A stretch of DNA of 12,975 nucleotides from Sedimentisphaerales bacterium (GTDB lineage: Bacteria; Planctomycetota; Phycisphaerae; Sedimentisphaerales; Anaerobacaceae), in contig DAOVMB010000025.1 of the NCBI GenBank assembly GCA_030630905.1, forward strand, positions 1-12,975, written 5' to 3'. This document shows positions 6,506-12,975 of the stretch, piece by piece. The position numbers were made by a program, and so were the translations under genes. The notes beneath the pieces were generated by a model that was not told where the DNA came from, searched no databases, and was given only the letters and a program-made list of their open reading frames with translations. Within the stretch, counting starts at the first letter, position 1; the number at the start of each line of letters is the position of its first letter.

Positions 6506-8653
6506 ATGGAAGAAATTATCGAACGCCCCGCATCAATCGTAGTTGTCACTCGCGAGACCACGGTCAAGTCGGCCGTGGACATTATGTCCGGCAACCAGAT
6601 AGGCTGTCTGATAGTGAATGAACACAGCGGGAAATTTGCAGGTATCGTCACAGAGCGTGACATTGTCAGCCGGGCGGTTGCATCTTCGATGGACCTTGAG
6701 AAGGCCACGATCACGGAGATTATGACTCCGCACGTTGTTTCCTGCTCTATTGGGATTCCTGCCGGTCAGGCGAGGGAGATTATGGCCGCTCATCATATTC
6801 GTCATCTTCCCGTAATTGACAATGGCGTGGTTGTCGGAATCCTCTCGGCTCGCGATTTGATGGGACAACAACTCCTTGAAGACAGAGCGGCGGCTGAAGA
6901 TGTTGCGATGCTCGCCAATTGCCTTAAGAGCATAGAACTCAGTGAAGCGGCAGATACGATCACCGAAGAAGTGCCCAAGCTTTTTCAAGCCACCCGGTGT
7001 CTGCTGTGTCTTTGGGGTAAATCATCCGGTTTTCGTGAGGTTAGTGACAAGCCCCCGGTCGTAGCAAGTGATACCGCGTGTTTGTGCAACAAAGAACACA
7101 TCCGGCGTCCGGTCGACGGCAGCGAATTAGTCGGCGAAAACGATTTTTACTGTGACAGCATTCCGGATGAGTGCCGGAAGGCCGGCGCGCAAAGACCACG
7201 TATGGTGATTCCGCTGTCGATCTCAGGTCTAAAAAAAGAAGACTCCAAAGAACAATTGTCCGGTTATTTATGCATGTGCGGATTGGCTCACAGCAGCATT
7301 GTCAACAGGGAGTTGACTTCCTATAAAGCGAAGCTCACACGTGAAATTCTGACATCTCATCTGACCAACGCCAGTCTTTATCATCAGGCAAGGCTCACAT
7401 CACTGACCGATGCGCTGACAGGTGTCGGTTCAAGGAGACTTCTCGAAGATAAGCTCGAAACCGAATGCGCCCGTTCCAAAAGGTACAAACGTCCGTTCTC
7501 CGTTGCAATCTTAGACCTTGACAATTTCAAGACTATTAACGATGTATTTGGTCATGCAACAGGTGACGATGCGCTCAAAAAACTCGCCGAATGTATGAAA
7601 AGCCAGAAGAGAATCCCGGATGTACTCGCCCGCTATGGTGGTGACGAGTTTGTATTCCTGATGCCTGAAACCGAAGCAAACGATGCTCTCACATTCATAG
7701 AGAGGATTCGAGCCAAAGTCCAGCAAATAGAGGTTCAGGAAAATGTCTCGATGACGATTAGTTGCGGGGTTGCGCAAAGCATGCCCGATTTCAGCGACTC
7801 TTCCAGCGACGTGATTCGCAGGGCGGACTTGGCTCTGTACGAAGCCAAGAGTGCCGGCCGAAACTGTGTCAAGCTCTGGAATAAAAAAATGTCAAAGGTT
7901 CTCAAGGCGGGCGACATTGAGTTTGAAAGGATTAAGAATCTCAAAAGACGTGTTGCCGGCCTGTCGGTACAGGCCGAAAAGATGTTTATTCAAAGCATCT
8001 GGGGTTTGGTCCAGGCCCTTGAGGCTAAAGATCCTTATGCGAAGAAACATTCCGAAAGCGTTATGCATTATGCCGTCGGTATTGCCGGGATGATGGAAAT
8101 TCCCCCCAAACAGTTGGATGTTCTTCGCCGTGCTGCCATGATTCACGATATCGGAAATATCGGGATTCCGGATGCAATTCTATCCAAACCTGGCAGATTG
8201 ACGCCCCGTGAGCGCAAAATCATCGAGCAACATCCGCTCATCGCGGTTCGCATTCTTGACAAGATGAGCTTTCTGAAACAAGAGGTTGTCATTATTCGAT
8301 CCCATCATGAGAAATGGAACGGCCAGGGATATCCGGATGGTCTTTTGAGTACTTTCATACCTGTTGGCGCTCGCATTTTGACTGTAGCTGATACGTTTGA
8401 TGCACTTATTTCAGATAGGTCGTATCATAATTCGCGGTCCATTGCCGAAGCGATCGAGATATTGACCGATTCATCCGGATACGATTTCGATACCGAGGTT
8501 GTCAATGCATTGGCCATGTGGGTCCGGAATGTTCATAAGCAGCTCGGCAACGTGGATCAACTCACTCCGGAGGATTTGTTGGCTTCGCAAACGCACCTCG
8601 ACTATGGATCTACTGCTGAGCTTGTTGCTGATACTTGCGCAGTTGAAGTTTGA
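6506..8653 (+). CDS. CBS-GAF-like-GGDEF-HD-GYP protein, bifunctional c-di-GMP cyclase/phosphodiesterase
   Basis: This is a 715-residue soluble protein with no membrane segment. Two CBS domains (about 5-60 and 70-125) may bind adenine nucleotides. A GAF-like region (about 145-285) holds eight cysteines in pairs: 165/168, 192/194, 216/223, 256/258. The GGDEF domain (about 300-460) has an intact GGDEF at 378-382, metal-binding 'DLD' near 337, and the product-inhibition site RIPD at 369-372, five residues before GGDEF. The HD-GYP domain (about 490-665) has HD at 547-548, HHEKWNGQGYP at 600-610 and 'DTFDAL'; the usual HDIGK is HDIGN. Both making and breaking c-di-GMP look possible. Start ATG 6506 is chosen for AAAGGA upstream; ATG 6437 in frame is less likely. 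It is transcribed away from the secretion ATPase gene. Confidence 0.92.
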   Translation: MEEIIERPASIVVVTRETTVKSAVDIMSGNQIGCLIVNEHSGKFAGIVTERDIVSRAVASSMDLEKATITEIMTPHVVSCSIGIPAGQAREIMAAHHIRHLPVIDNGVVVGILSARDLMGQQLLEDRAAAEDVAMLANCLKSIELSEAADTITEEVPKLFQATRCLLCLWGKSSGFREVSDKPPVVASDTACLCNKEHIRRPVDGSELVGENDFYCDSIPDECRKAGAQRPRMVIPLSISGLKKEDSKEQLSGYLCMCGLAHSSIVNRELTSYKAKLTREILTSHLTNASLYHQARLTSLTDALTGVGSRRLLEDKLETECARSKRYKRPFSVAILDLDNFKTINDVFGHATGDDALKKLAECMKSQKRIPDVLARYGGDEFVFLMPETEANDALTFIERIRAKVQQIEVQENVSMTISCGVAQSMPDFSDSSSDVIRRADLALYEAKSAGRNCVKLWNKKMSKVLKAGDIEFERIKNLKRRVAGLSVQAEKMFIQSIWGLVQALEAKDPYAKKHSESVMHYAVGIAGMMEIPPKQLDVLRRAAMIHDIGNIGIPDAILSKPGRLTPRERKIIEQHPLIAVRILDKMSFLKQEVVIIRSHHEKWNGQGYPDGLLSTFIPVGARILTVADTFDALISDRSYHNSRSIAEAIEILTDSSGYDFDTEVVNALAMWVRNVHKQLGNVDQLTPEDLLASQTHLDYGSTAELVADTCAVEV

Positions 8654-9359
8654 TATTTTCGATACGGACATTAAAAGGTGGGTGCGAGGAAAAATAACTG
8701 CCGAGATCAAATTGGCCGGGAGATGATTTTAGTTTGGCTAATCGCGAAAATAATTGCACGCAGGCGCCAGGTTCATAACCTGCCGCGGCGACCAGATGCA
8801 CTCCGAGCCGGTCCGCTTCGGATTCCAGATCCTTTGAATAAGCGCTCTCAAGGAATTGCACTCCGACCTTGCGCAGCCAGCCGGAAAGGACCCCGCGAAT
8901 CGGTGCTGCCCTGGATGCTACGGCAATTGCCGAATTGCTGACGATACGGTTCATCGCGTGTCCCCGGATGACGTGAGCCATCTCGTGACCGAGGATGCAT
9001 GCGATCTCGTTCTGATCGTACCGGCACAATTCAACCAGCGATTGGGTCACAAAGATGAAACCGCCCGGCAAAGCAAAGGCATTTGGCTCGGAGCCTTTGA
9101 CGGTTTCAAAACTGAATCTACGAGACTTGTTGGCGACACGGTCAGCCAGGCGATTGCCTATTTCGTTCAACATTTGGTCGGTCTGTGGTTCCTGGCTACG
9201 TCCCAATTGCTGTCTGATTTCACGTGCCAGGTCCAGGCCGACCTCATATTCGACTTTGATGGCATCGGCTTCACTGCCGGTTACCGATTGCCACATCCAC
9301 TTGGCCTTGCGAACTTTCGGCCCGACCTTTCGGCCCAGATTGTAGAATAGCCCGCTCAA
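8610..9359 (-). CDS. M48-family zinc metalloprotease
   Basis: This is a 249-residue protein from TTG 9359. The active site HEMAH is at 125-129 ('ILGHEMAHV') and the third zinc ligand is the first Glu of ESEAD at about 179, as in M48 peptidases. 'NAFALPGGFIFV' upstream and 'SSHPPFNVRI' near the C-terminus are also conserved in the family. No signal peptide or strong membrane helix was seen, so a cytoplasmic or peripheral quality-control peptidase is likely, closer to the soluble YcaL/LoiP-like group than to HtpX. Start is uncertain: TTG 9392 lies only 7 bases after the tRNA, and ATG 9296 is further in. It may be co-transcribed with tRNA-Lys. The 3' end overlaps the convergent HD-GYP gene by 44 bp. 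Confidence 0.9.
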   Translation of the reverse strand: MSGLFYNLGRKVGPKVRKAKWMWQSVTGSEADAIKVEYEVGLDLAREIRQQLGRSQEPQTDQMLNEIGNRLADRVANKSRRFSFETVKGSEPNAFALPGGFIFVTQSLVELCRYDQNEIACILGHEMAHVIRGHAMNRIVSNSAIAVASRAAPIRGVLSGWLRKVGVQFLESAYSKDLESEADRLGVHLVAAAGYEPGACVQLFSRLAKLKSSPGQFDLGSYFSSHPPFNVRIENIKLQLRKYQQQAQQ

Positions 9360-9398
9360 TTTGCACCGTCTCTTTAACAAGCCCGAAGGCAAGATTAA

Positions 9399-9471
9399 TG
9401 AGAGTGTTGGGGCTCGAACCCAAGACCTACGGCTTAAAAGGCCGTTGCTCTACCAACTGAGCTACACTCCC
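9399..9471 (-). tRNA. tRNA-Lys(UUU)
   Basis: This is a 73-nt cloverleaf. Acceptor stem GGGAGTG pairs with CACTCTC (one G-U), with discriminator A. The D arm contains AGCTCAGTTGGTAGAGC. The anticodon stem ACGGC/GCCGT encloses loop CTTTTAA with anticodon UUU. The T arm is GTTCGAGCC-type. CCA is not encoded. Confidence 0.97.
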
Positions 9472-9491
9472 AGTATTTTTTAAGTTGCGGT

Positions 9492-9521
9492 AATATAACA
9501 ACTTCCTGAACATGCTGTCAA
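9492..9521 (-). promoter_or_regulatory. Sigma-70-type promoter of tRNA-Lys
   Basis: On the minus strand there is a perfect -35 TTGACA (complement of 9516-9521), an 18-bp spacer and a -10 TATATT (complement of 9492-9497, 5 of 6). The tRNA starts about 20 bases after the -10, leaving a leader of roughly a dozen bases. The promoter begins 8 bp beyond the integrase stop, so the integrase gene ends just outside it. Confidence 0.75.
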
Positions 9522-9528
9522 CCATTTT

Positions 9529-10731
9529 TTAGTTCTCGAAAGGGGGCGTACCAAAACGTACCAATTTTTGACGCAGGCCCTGGGTGGTTGCAACCCTTGC
9601 ACGGTAGACTAGATCATCTGCTACGGCAAGGTAAAACTTGTGGGTTGTTGCGAAACTTGCATGCCCCGCAAGGACCATCACATCATGTTCACTCATGCCA
9701 TTGGCCAACCACATGCTTATGGTTGTCCTCCGGAAATCATGGAAAGTCCCCTTCTTAACGCCAGCTTTTCTGAGGATCTTATTGAACTGTCGCCTAAAAT
9801 TATTTACGACCTTGAGCCGGGAATCAGTGAGGGTCCACTCTCCTTTTGGCCTGAGCACATTCTTGATATAATCGTACCTTGCTGTGGGAACGAAGACGTA
9901 AGGATACCTTTCCGGCTGCTGAGCTTGGTGATCTGCGAGCATCTGAACGATTTCCTCTGTCAATGGGAGAGTTCTGTGGTCAGCGTCTTTAACGAGCCAT
10001 TCCCAAGTTTCCTTCGTGTTTTGCTTGGGATTGACTTCGATCGTCTGTGCATCGAAATCAACATCTCCCCAGGTGCAGTTCAGAAGCTCTGCACGTCTCA
10101 TGGCAGTGGCCAAAGCTACTGTGATCAGTAAATCCCATTTTACAGATCTCTTTGCGTTCAACTTGGCGGCATATTCCTGGGCAGCCTTAAGAACTTGTCT
10201 GCACTGGTCATCGGCATAAATATTGATCTTCTTCTTAGGTGATTTCGGCATAGCAATATGCTGCAACGGACTTTCATCAAGCTGTTTACGATTGACCGCC
10301 AGCTTAAACAACCTCTTTATAGCCCGGATTTTCTTCGACACGGTTGCGATGCTGTTGCCACGATCAAGGCACGCCTGACGATATAGTTCACCGTGTGCCA
10401 ATGTGACGCTCTCAAAATCAATATTTCCGATTGTTTTGATGAAATCATTCATAGCCGCTTCAGCTATACGCCTTGTACTTTCCCTGATCTGATCACCTGT
10501 CCTTGCCAGGCTGTCCTTTGTGAAATCCTTGAGCCTCATAGATCCAGGCTCAATATAGCCCATCCTGAGCTCTCTTTCCTTTTGGGCACGCTGCTTTTCG
10601 GCTTTTCGCTGGTTTGTATGACCAAGGGTTTCACATTTCCGTTTCCCACCTTCACCTTTATAACGCAGGGCATAAGTAAATTCCCGGCCACCACACCGTG
10701 GCCGTTTGTTGAGCTTCACCAACTGTTTCAT
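9529..10731 (-). CDS. Tyrosine recombinase / phage-type integrase
   Basis: This is a 400-residue protein. The N-terminal part (about 1-60) has a basic arm-binding-type domain; a core-binding SAM-like domain follows at about 65-165, then the catalytic domain to the end. The full catalytic set is visible: Arg212 ('AMRRAEL'), Lys248, His331 and Arg334 (HDFR), His357 ('AGHAS') and nucleophile Tyr367 ('THKFYL'). It should cut and rejoin att sites to integrate or excise the element. Start ATG 10731 has AGGAG about six bases upstream, which beats the upstream frame to 10806. The 3' end is 58 bp from tRNA-Lys, on its 5' side. The excisionase-like gene is 78 bp upstream on the same strand. Confidence 0.95.
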   Translation of the reverse strand: MKQLVKLNKRPRCGGREFTYALRYKGEGGKRKCETLGHTNQRKAEKQRAQKERELRMGYIEPGSMRLKDFTKDSLARTGDQIRESTRRIAEAAMNDFIKTIGNIDFESVTLAHGELYRQACLDRGNSIATVSKKIRAIKRLFKLAVNRKQLDESPLQHIAMPKSPKKKINIYADDQCRQVLKAAQEYAAKLNAKRSVKWDLLITVALATAMRRAELLNCTWGDVDFDAQTIEVNPKQNTKETWEWLVKDADHRTLPLTEEIVQMLADHQAQQPERYPYVFVPTARYDYIKNVLRPKGEWTLTDSRLKVVNNFRRQFNKILRKAGVKKGTFHDFRRTTISMWLANGMSEHDVMVLAGHASFATTHKFYLAVADDLVYRARVATTQGLRQKLVRFGTPPFEN

Positions 10732-10809
10732 ATCATCTCCTTTCTGATGCCGGTTCAGCTCACACGATATGAACCGGATCATACTCGACCTCAAACTAAA
10801 GCGCAAGTT

Positions 10810-11118
10810 TTATTTTCCGACATCAGTTTCTTTTTCCATCCATTCCAGAATGGCCTTTCTGGGGTACAGAGCCTTCCGACAGATGTGGATCCTGGGCAAG
10901 CCTCGGAATTTCTTTAGATGCTCGATGACATTATGATAGTTCTTCGAATTGCTGATCTCAGGTATCCTGAGAAACTGGACAACCTCAGATTCGGTCATCA
11001 ACTCAAGGCCGTTGTCACCAATTCTTGGCGACGCAGACAGATGTACGTCCTTTCGTTTGGAACCAAGCCTGTCATCTGAATTCATTAGATTGTCTGAATT
11101 GTCTGACGTTTCGCTCAT
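10810..11118 (-). CDS. Small HTH DNA-binding protein, excisionase/AlpA-like
   Basis: This is a 102-residue protein. Residues 1-35 are polar and probably disordered. Residues of about 38-97 form a MerR-type winged helix-turn-helix as in excisionases: 'LMTESEVVQFLRIP' followed by a helix, then the wing 'GLPRIHICRKALYPRKAILEWME'. Such proteins bend DNA for excision or act as element regulators. The position directly upstream of the integrase on the same strand supports an Xis role. Start ATG 11118 has only a weak GGTAG upstream; Met12 (11085) or Met41 (10998) could also be used. Weak sequence identity in this family means the exact role is inferred. Confidence 0.75.
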   Translation of the reverse strand: MSETSDNSDNLMNSDDRLGSKRKDVHLSASPRIGDNGLELMTESEVVQFLRIPEISNSKNYHNVIEHLKKFRGLPRIHICRKALYPRKAILEWMEKETDVGK

Positions 11119-11218
11119 CTGAATCTACCGATTTCAGTCTTATGTACTTGTAGGCCTCGTTCGCAACCAATGCGACTTTAGGAAGGTCTTCAATGTTAAG
11201 GCTATTCGTATGTTTTCA

Positions 11219-11230
11219 ATCGTTAACGAT
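11219..11230. promoter_or_regulatory. Perfect 12-bp palindrome, operator candidate
   Basis: ATCGTTAACGAT is fully self-complementary. It lies about 100 bp upstream of the excisionase-like start, a reasonable place for a dimeric repressor site. There is no direct evidence for binding. Confidence 0.4.
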
Positions 11231-11440
11231 GTTAGTTATTGATCCCGATGGATCACCTCTAAGGCCAATTTGCTCCTCTTCTGCGTTTGTGTTCTGTTTC
11301 CATTTTACACCTCACTAATTCTTCATTGATCAGTTCAAAAAAGTCTCCTGTTCCATTAGTTAGAGAGGGCATGTCCTTGTGCTAATTTCAGGATCTGAGA
11401 TTTTTTTGGATGTTTAGAAGAAATTTTGGCTATGTACAAA

Positions 11441-11461
11441 CCGTAAAATGATTTTTTACGG
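11441..11461. promoter_or_regulatory. Inverted repeat next to a possible -10 box upstream of the replication-relaxation gene
   Basis: CCGTAAAA and TTTTACGG are perfect 8-bp arms around a 5-base centre. Immediately after it, TATACT at 11464-11469 matches 5 of 6 positions of a -10 box. No -35 box is present at the right distance; the inverted repeat occupies that place, as an activator or repressor site would. Confidence 0.45.
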
Positions 11462-11488
11462 GTTATACTGATTTTTTCACAGTTATCT
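11449..11488. repeat. Two 20-bp direct repeats, iteron-like
   Basis: The copies at 11449-11468 and 11469-11488 abut exactly. Both begin TGATTTTTT and share GTTAT near the end, with 14 of 20 bases identical. Iterons of about 20 bp occur at plasmid origins, but two imperfect A/T-rich copies are weak evidence. Confidence 0.4.
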
Positions 11489-11577
11489 GAAATCATCCCT
11501 GCCTTGTTTCCTCTCTCTCTTATAGGGGGCAAGAAGAAGTGCGAAATAATGGTAACGGCTGATTAACGGAGGTTACA

Positions 11578-12489
11578 ATGGCATTTAGAATAAACTTCAA
11601 CGACTGCACGATTCTTGAATCTCTTGCAGAATACAGAACCTTAACGCCAACTCAAATCACGACCTTTTATCAAAAGAGCCGACAGGTGGTCTGGCGGCGT
11701 TTGCGTATTCTTGAAAAAGAAGGGCTGATACAAACAATCAGACATGAATTTGGCCGAGGTCGCGGCCGACCCGAAAGCTTATTAGGGTTGACTGAGCACG
11801 GAGTTGAGATTCTTATGGAAAGAGGGCTTATTGGCAGAGATATGCCATATGAGAAAATCCTTGTTGACGGCCCTTTTTGCCTTGACCACCAGCTTCTGCT
11901 GAATTGGTTCAGGATCTATCTGAACCAGGTCGAGAAAGTGGTTCCCATGGTACGTGTCAAATTTCTGGCACACAATTCCCCGTTTTTGCCCCAAGGCCCC
12001 AATGGGCGCATATTCATAACAGATTATTCACCAGTGCCGGATTCTGGGGAACAGGGAATTAAGTTTACTCCTGACGCTGTATTGAGCATAAGTGATTCGA
12101 TTGCAGACAAGACCTGTCTATACTTCCTTGAAGTGGACCGAGGAACCGAGATGGTGGCCAGCCCAAGACGCGATATGGATGATATTCGGCAGAAGATCAT
12201 TAATTATCAGTGGTACCAGCAAAAAGATCGCTACAAACGATATGATGAAGTGTTCAAATATAACTTACTTGGATTTCGCCTGCTTTTTCTGACAAGCACC
12301 TATAGTCGATTGGCGGCATTATGTAAATTGACCCAGGAGATGTTCCCCAGGGAATTTGTATGGTTGACGGAATGCAGTCGTCTGTTTCCTGATGGTGTTT
12401 CAGCCAAAATCTGGGCAATAGGTGGCGATCTCCATGGCTCTCCGGGGTCTATTCTTGGCAGCCTCTGTTGCAGGGCACCATTGCCCTAA
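11578..12489 (+). CDS. Replication-relaxation family protein
   Basis: This is a 303-residue protein. Residues of about 8-85 form a winged helix ('LESLAEYRTLTPTQIT', 'RRLRILEKEGLI', 'GRPESLLGLTEHG'). A conserved 'LDHQLLLNWFRI' helix follows near 102-113. The C-terminal part carries 'KFTPDAVLSI' (Asp166) and 'YFLEVDRGTE' (Glu185, Asp187), the D...ExD/K pattern of a PD-(D/E)XK nuclease-like fold, as in the Replic_Relax family of plasmids and integrative elements. Its biochemical role is poorly known; DNA relaxation or nicking at replication or transfer is the inference. Start is well supported by GGAGG six bases before the ATG. It converges with the Orc1/Cdc6-like gene, and their stop codons overlap. 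Confidence 0.8.
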   Translation: MAFRINFNDCTILESLAEYRTLTPTQITTFYQKSRQVVWRRLRILEKEGLIQTIRHEFGRGRGRPESLLGLTEHGVEILMERGLIGRDMPYEKILVDGPFCLDHQLLLNWFRIYLNQVEKVVPMVRVKFLAHNSPFLPQGPNGRIFITDYSPVPDSGEQGIKFTPDAVLSISDSIADKTCLYFLEVDRGTEMVASPRRDMDDIRQKIINYQWYQQKDRYKRYDEVFKYNLLGFRLLFLTSTYSRLAALCKLTQEMFPREFVWLTECSRLFPDGVSAKIWAIGGDLHGSPGSILGSLCCRAPLP

Positions 12490-12975
12490 TTATGCATTTC
12501 GAAGTTTGATAGAACGTAGGTGTGTATTTTCTCCGTCAATCCCTGCGGCAGGTCGAGTATGATCTCACGCGTCCGGCCGTATCTACCTCTGGAAAGAACC
12601 CGGCTACGGAGCAATGAGTAGATGTCCAGCTCGGATATCAAATCGCCGAATGCCCGGCCGGTGAGTGGTCGCAATTCGACTCTTTGGCAAAATCTTCGAT
12701 ATGCATCATAAGCTTCACCGGTTCCAATCGAGCCATTTTGGGTTTTTCGCGTGGCTTCAATAACGGCGGCCATGGCAGCCTGCAATTGTGGTGGTGCTGA
12801 ATGCACCAATGTGAGGTAGCGATCTCGGTCTAATTCTGTCGCGGCTTTACCAACCAGTGTGAGCGTAACTTTTGTCCCTGCTTTTTCTGCTAAGTAAGCA
12901 CTCTTGGCAAGCAAGGCAATTGCCTTGCGGGCATCTCCGTGCTCATGACTTGCCATCGCTGCAATTCTCTCGATA
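12486..12975 (-). CDS. Orc1/Cdc6-like replication initiator, C-terminal part (N-terminus off the right edge)
   Basis: About 163 C-terminal residues are visible; the frame is open to the window edge. It opens with the AAA+ lid and its sensor-2 motif GDARKA (12921-12938), preceded by 'IERIAAMASHEH', the typical Orc1/Cdc6 context. A 'VTLTLVGKAATELDRD' link follows, then the Cdc6 C-terminal winged helix: 'GTGEAYDAYRRFC', 'RPLTGRAFGDLISEL' as recognition helices and the wing 'SRGRYGRTREIIL'. The family binds origin boxes and loads the replicative helicase in archaea and eukaryotes. An ATG at 12956 exists but would cut through the AAA+ lid, so this is not the true start. Walker motifs must lie outside the window and cannot be checked. 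The identification rests on pattern recognition, not on a search. Confidence 0.8.
   Translation of the reverse strand, partial: IERIAAMASHEHGDARKAIALLAKSAYLAEKAGTKVTLTLVGKAATELDRDRYLTLVHSAPPQLQAAMAAVIEATRKTQNGSIGTGEAYDAYRRFCQRVELRPLTGRAFGDLISELDIYSLLRSRVLSRGRYGRTREIILDLPQGLTEKIHTYVLSNFEMHN

Larger units (their letters stand above)
11119..11577. other. 459-bp non-coding region of the mobile element
   Basis: No open frame with coding character was seen on either strand. The region is AT-rich and separates the leftward int/xis genes from the rightward replication-relaxation gene, so it should hold both promoters. It contains a 12-bp palindrome (11219-11230), an inverted repeat (11441-11461) and two 20-bp direct repeats (11449-11488). 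It is a candidate control region or origin. Confidence 0.6.

Noticed and set aside
9482..9504. AAGTTG/CAACTT hairpin as a terminator after the integrase
   Set aside because: No T-run follows on the transcribed strand, and the stretch is better explained as part of the tRNA promoter.
9547..9566. Two GTACCA copies near the integrase stop as an attachment site
   Set aside because: They lie within the coding sequence, and no second copy flanking the element is visible in this window.
10393..10917. Plus-strand 174-codon frame opposite the integrase
   Set aside because: It is antisense to the well-supported catalytic integrase and excisionase-like genes and has no family motif.
11296..11355. TGGAAAC (complement at 11296-11302) and TTCCA (11351-11355) as Orc1/Cdc6 origin boxes
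   Set aside because: Only 5-7 bases match, with no paired dyad and no adjacent G-run, so chance is the better explanation.

Overview
The window reads as bacterial chromosome with a mobile element on its right side. The bacterial evidence is a type II secretion/type IV pilus-type ATPase, platform protein and class III pseudopilins, together with a protein carrying GGDEF and HD-GYP domains. The very short pseudopilin genes, the repeats at their junctions and the repeat-rich secreted-type domain remind me of Planctomycetota. That phylum call is an inference from style, not from a marker gene.

Left part (1-6263, all minus strand): an assembly-platform operon in the classic order E-F-G-H-I-J. GspE-like ATPase and GspF-like membrane protein are coupled by a one-base overlap. 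They are followed by a GspG-like, a GspH-like and a GspI-like pseudopilin. The last gene is a GspJ-like protein whose pilin part continues into at least 6.6 copies of a 51-residue repeat and runs off the left edge. Three short arrays with a 7-bp period and one 75-bp palindromic element sit at the gene junctions of this operon. Two of the arrays enter the leader-peptide coding region. One of those, the GspI-like gene, has no ordinary start codon.

Middle (6264-9471): a divergent 242-bp intergenic region leads to a large plus-strand gene for a CBS-CBS / cysteine-rich GAF-like / GGDEF / HD-GYP protein, with both c-di-GMP synthesis and hydrolysis motifs intact. Its 3' end overlaps a convergent M48-type metalloprotease gene. 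That protease gene lies directly downstream of tRNA-Lys(UUU), which has its own recognisable promoter.

Right part (9529-12975): an apparent integrated element. It holds a tyrosine recombinase, a small excisionase-like HTH protein, a 459-bp non-coding region with palindromes and direct repeats, a replication-relaxation-like protein, and the C-terminal part of an Orc1/Cdc6-like protein running off the right edge. An Orc1/Cdc6-type initiator beside a replication-relaxation protein and an integrase in a bacterial setting is the most unusual content here. It suggests an element that replicates or maintains itself with an archaeal/eukaryotic-style initiator.
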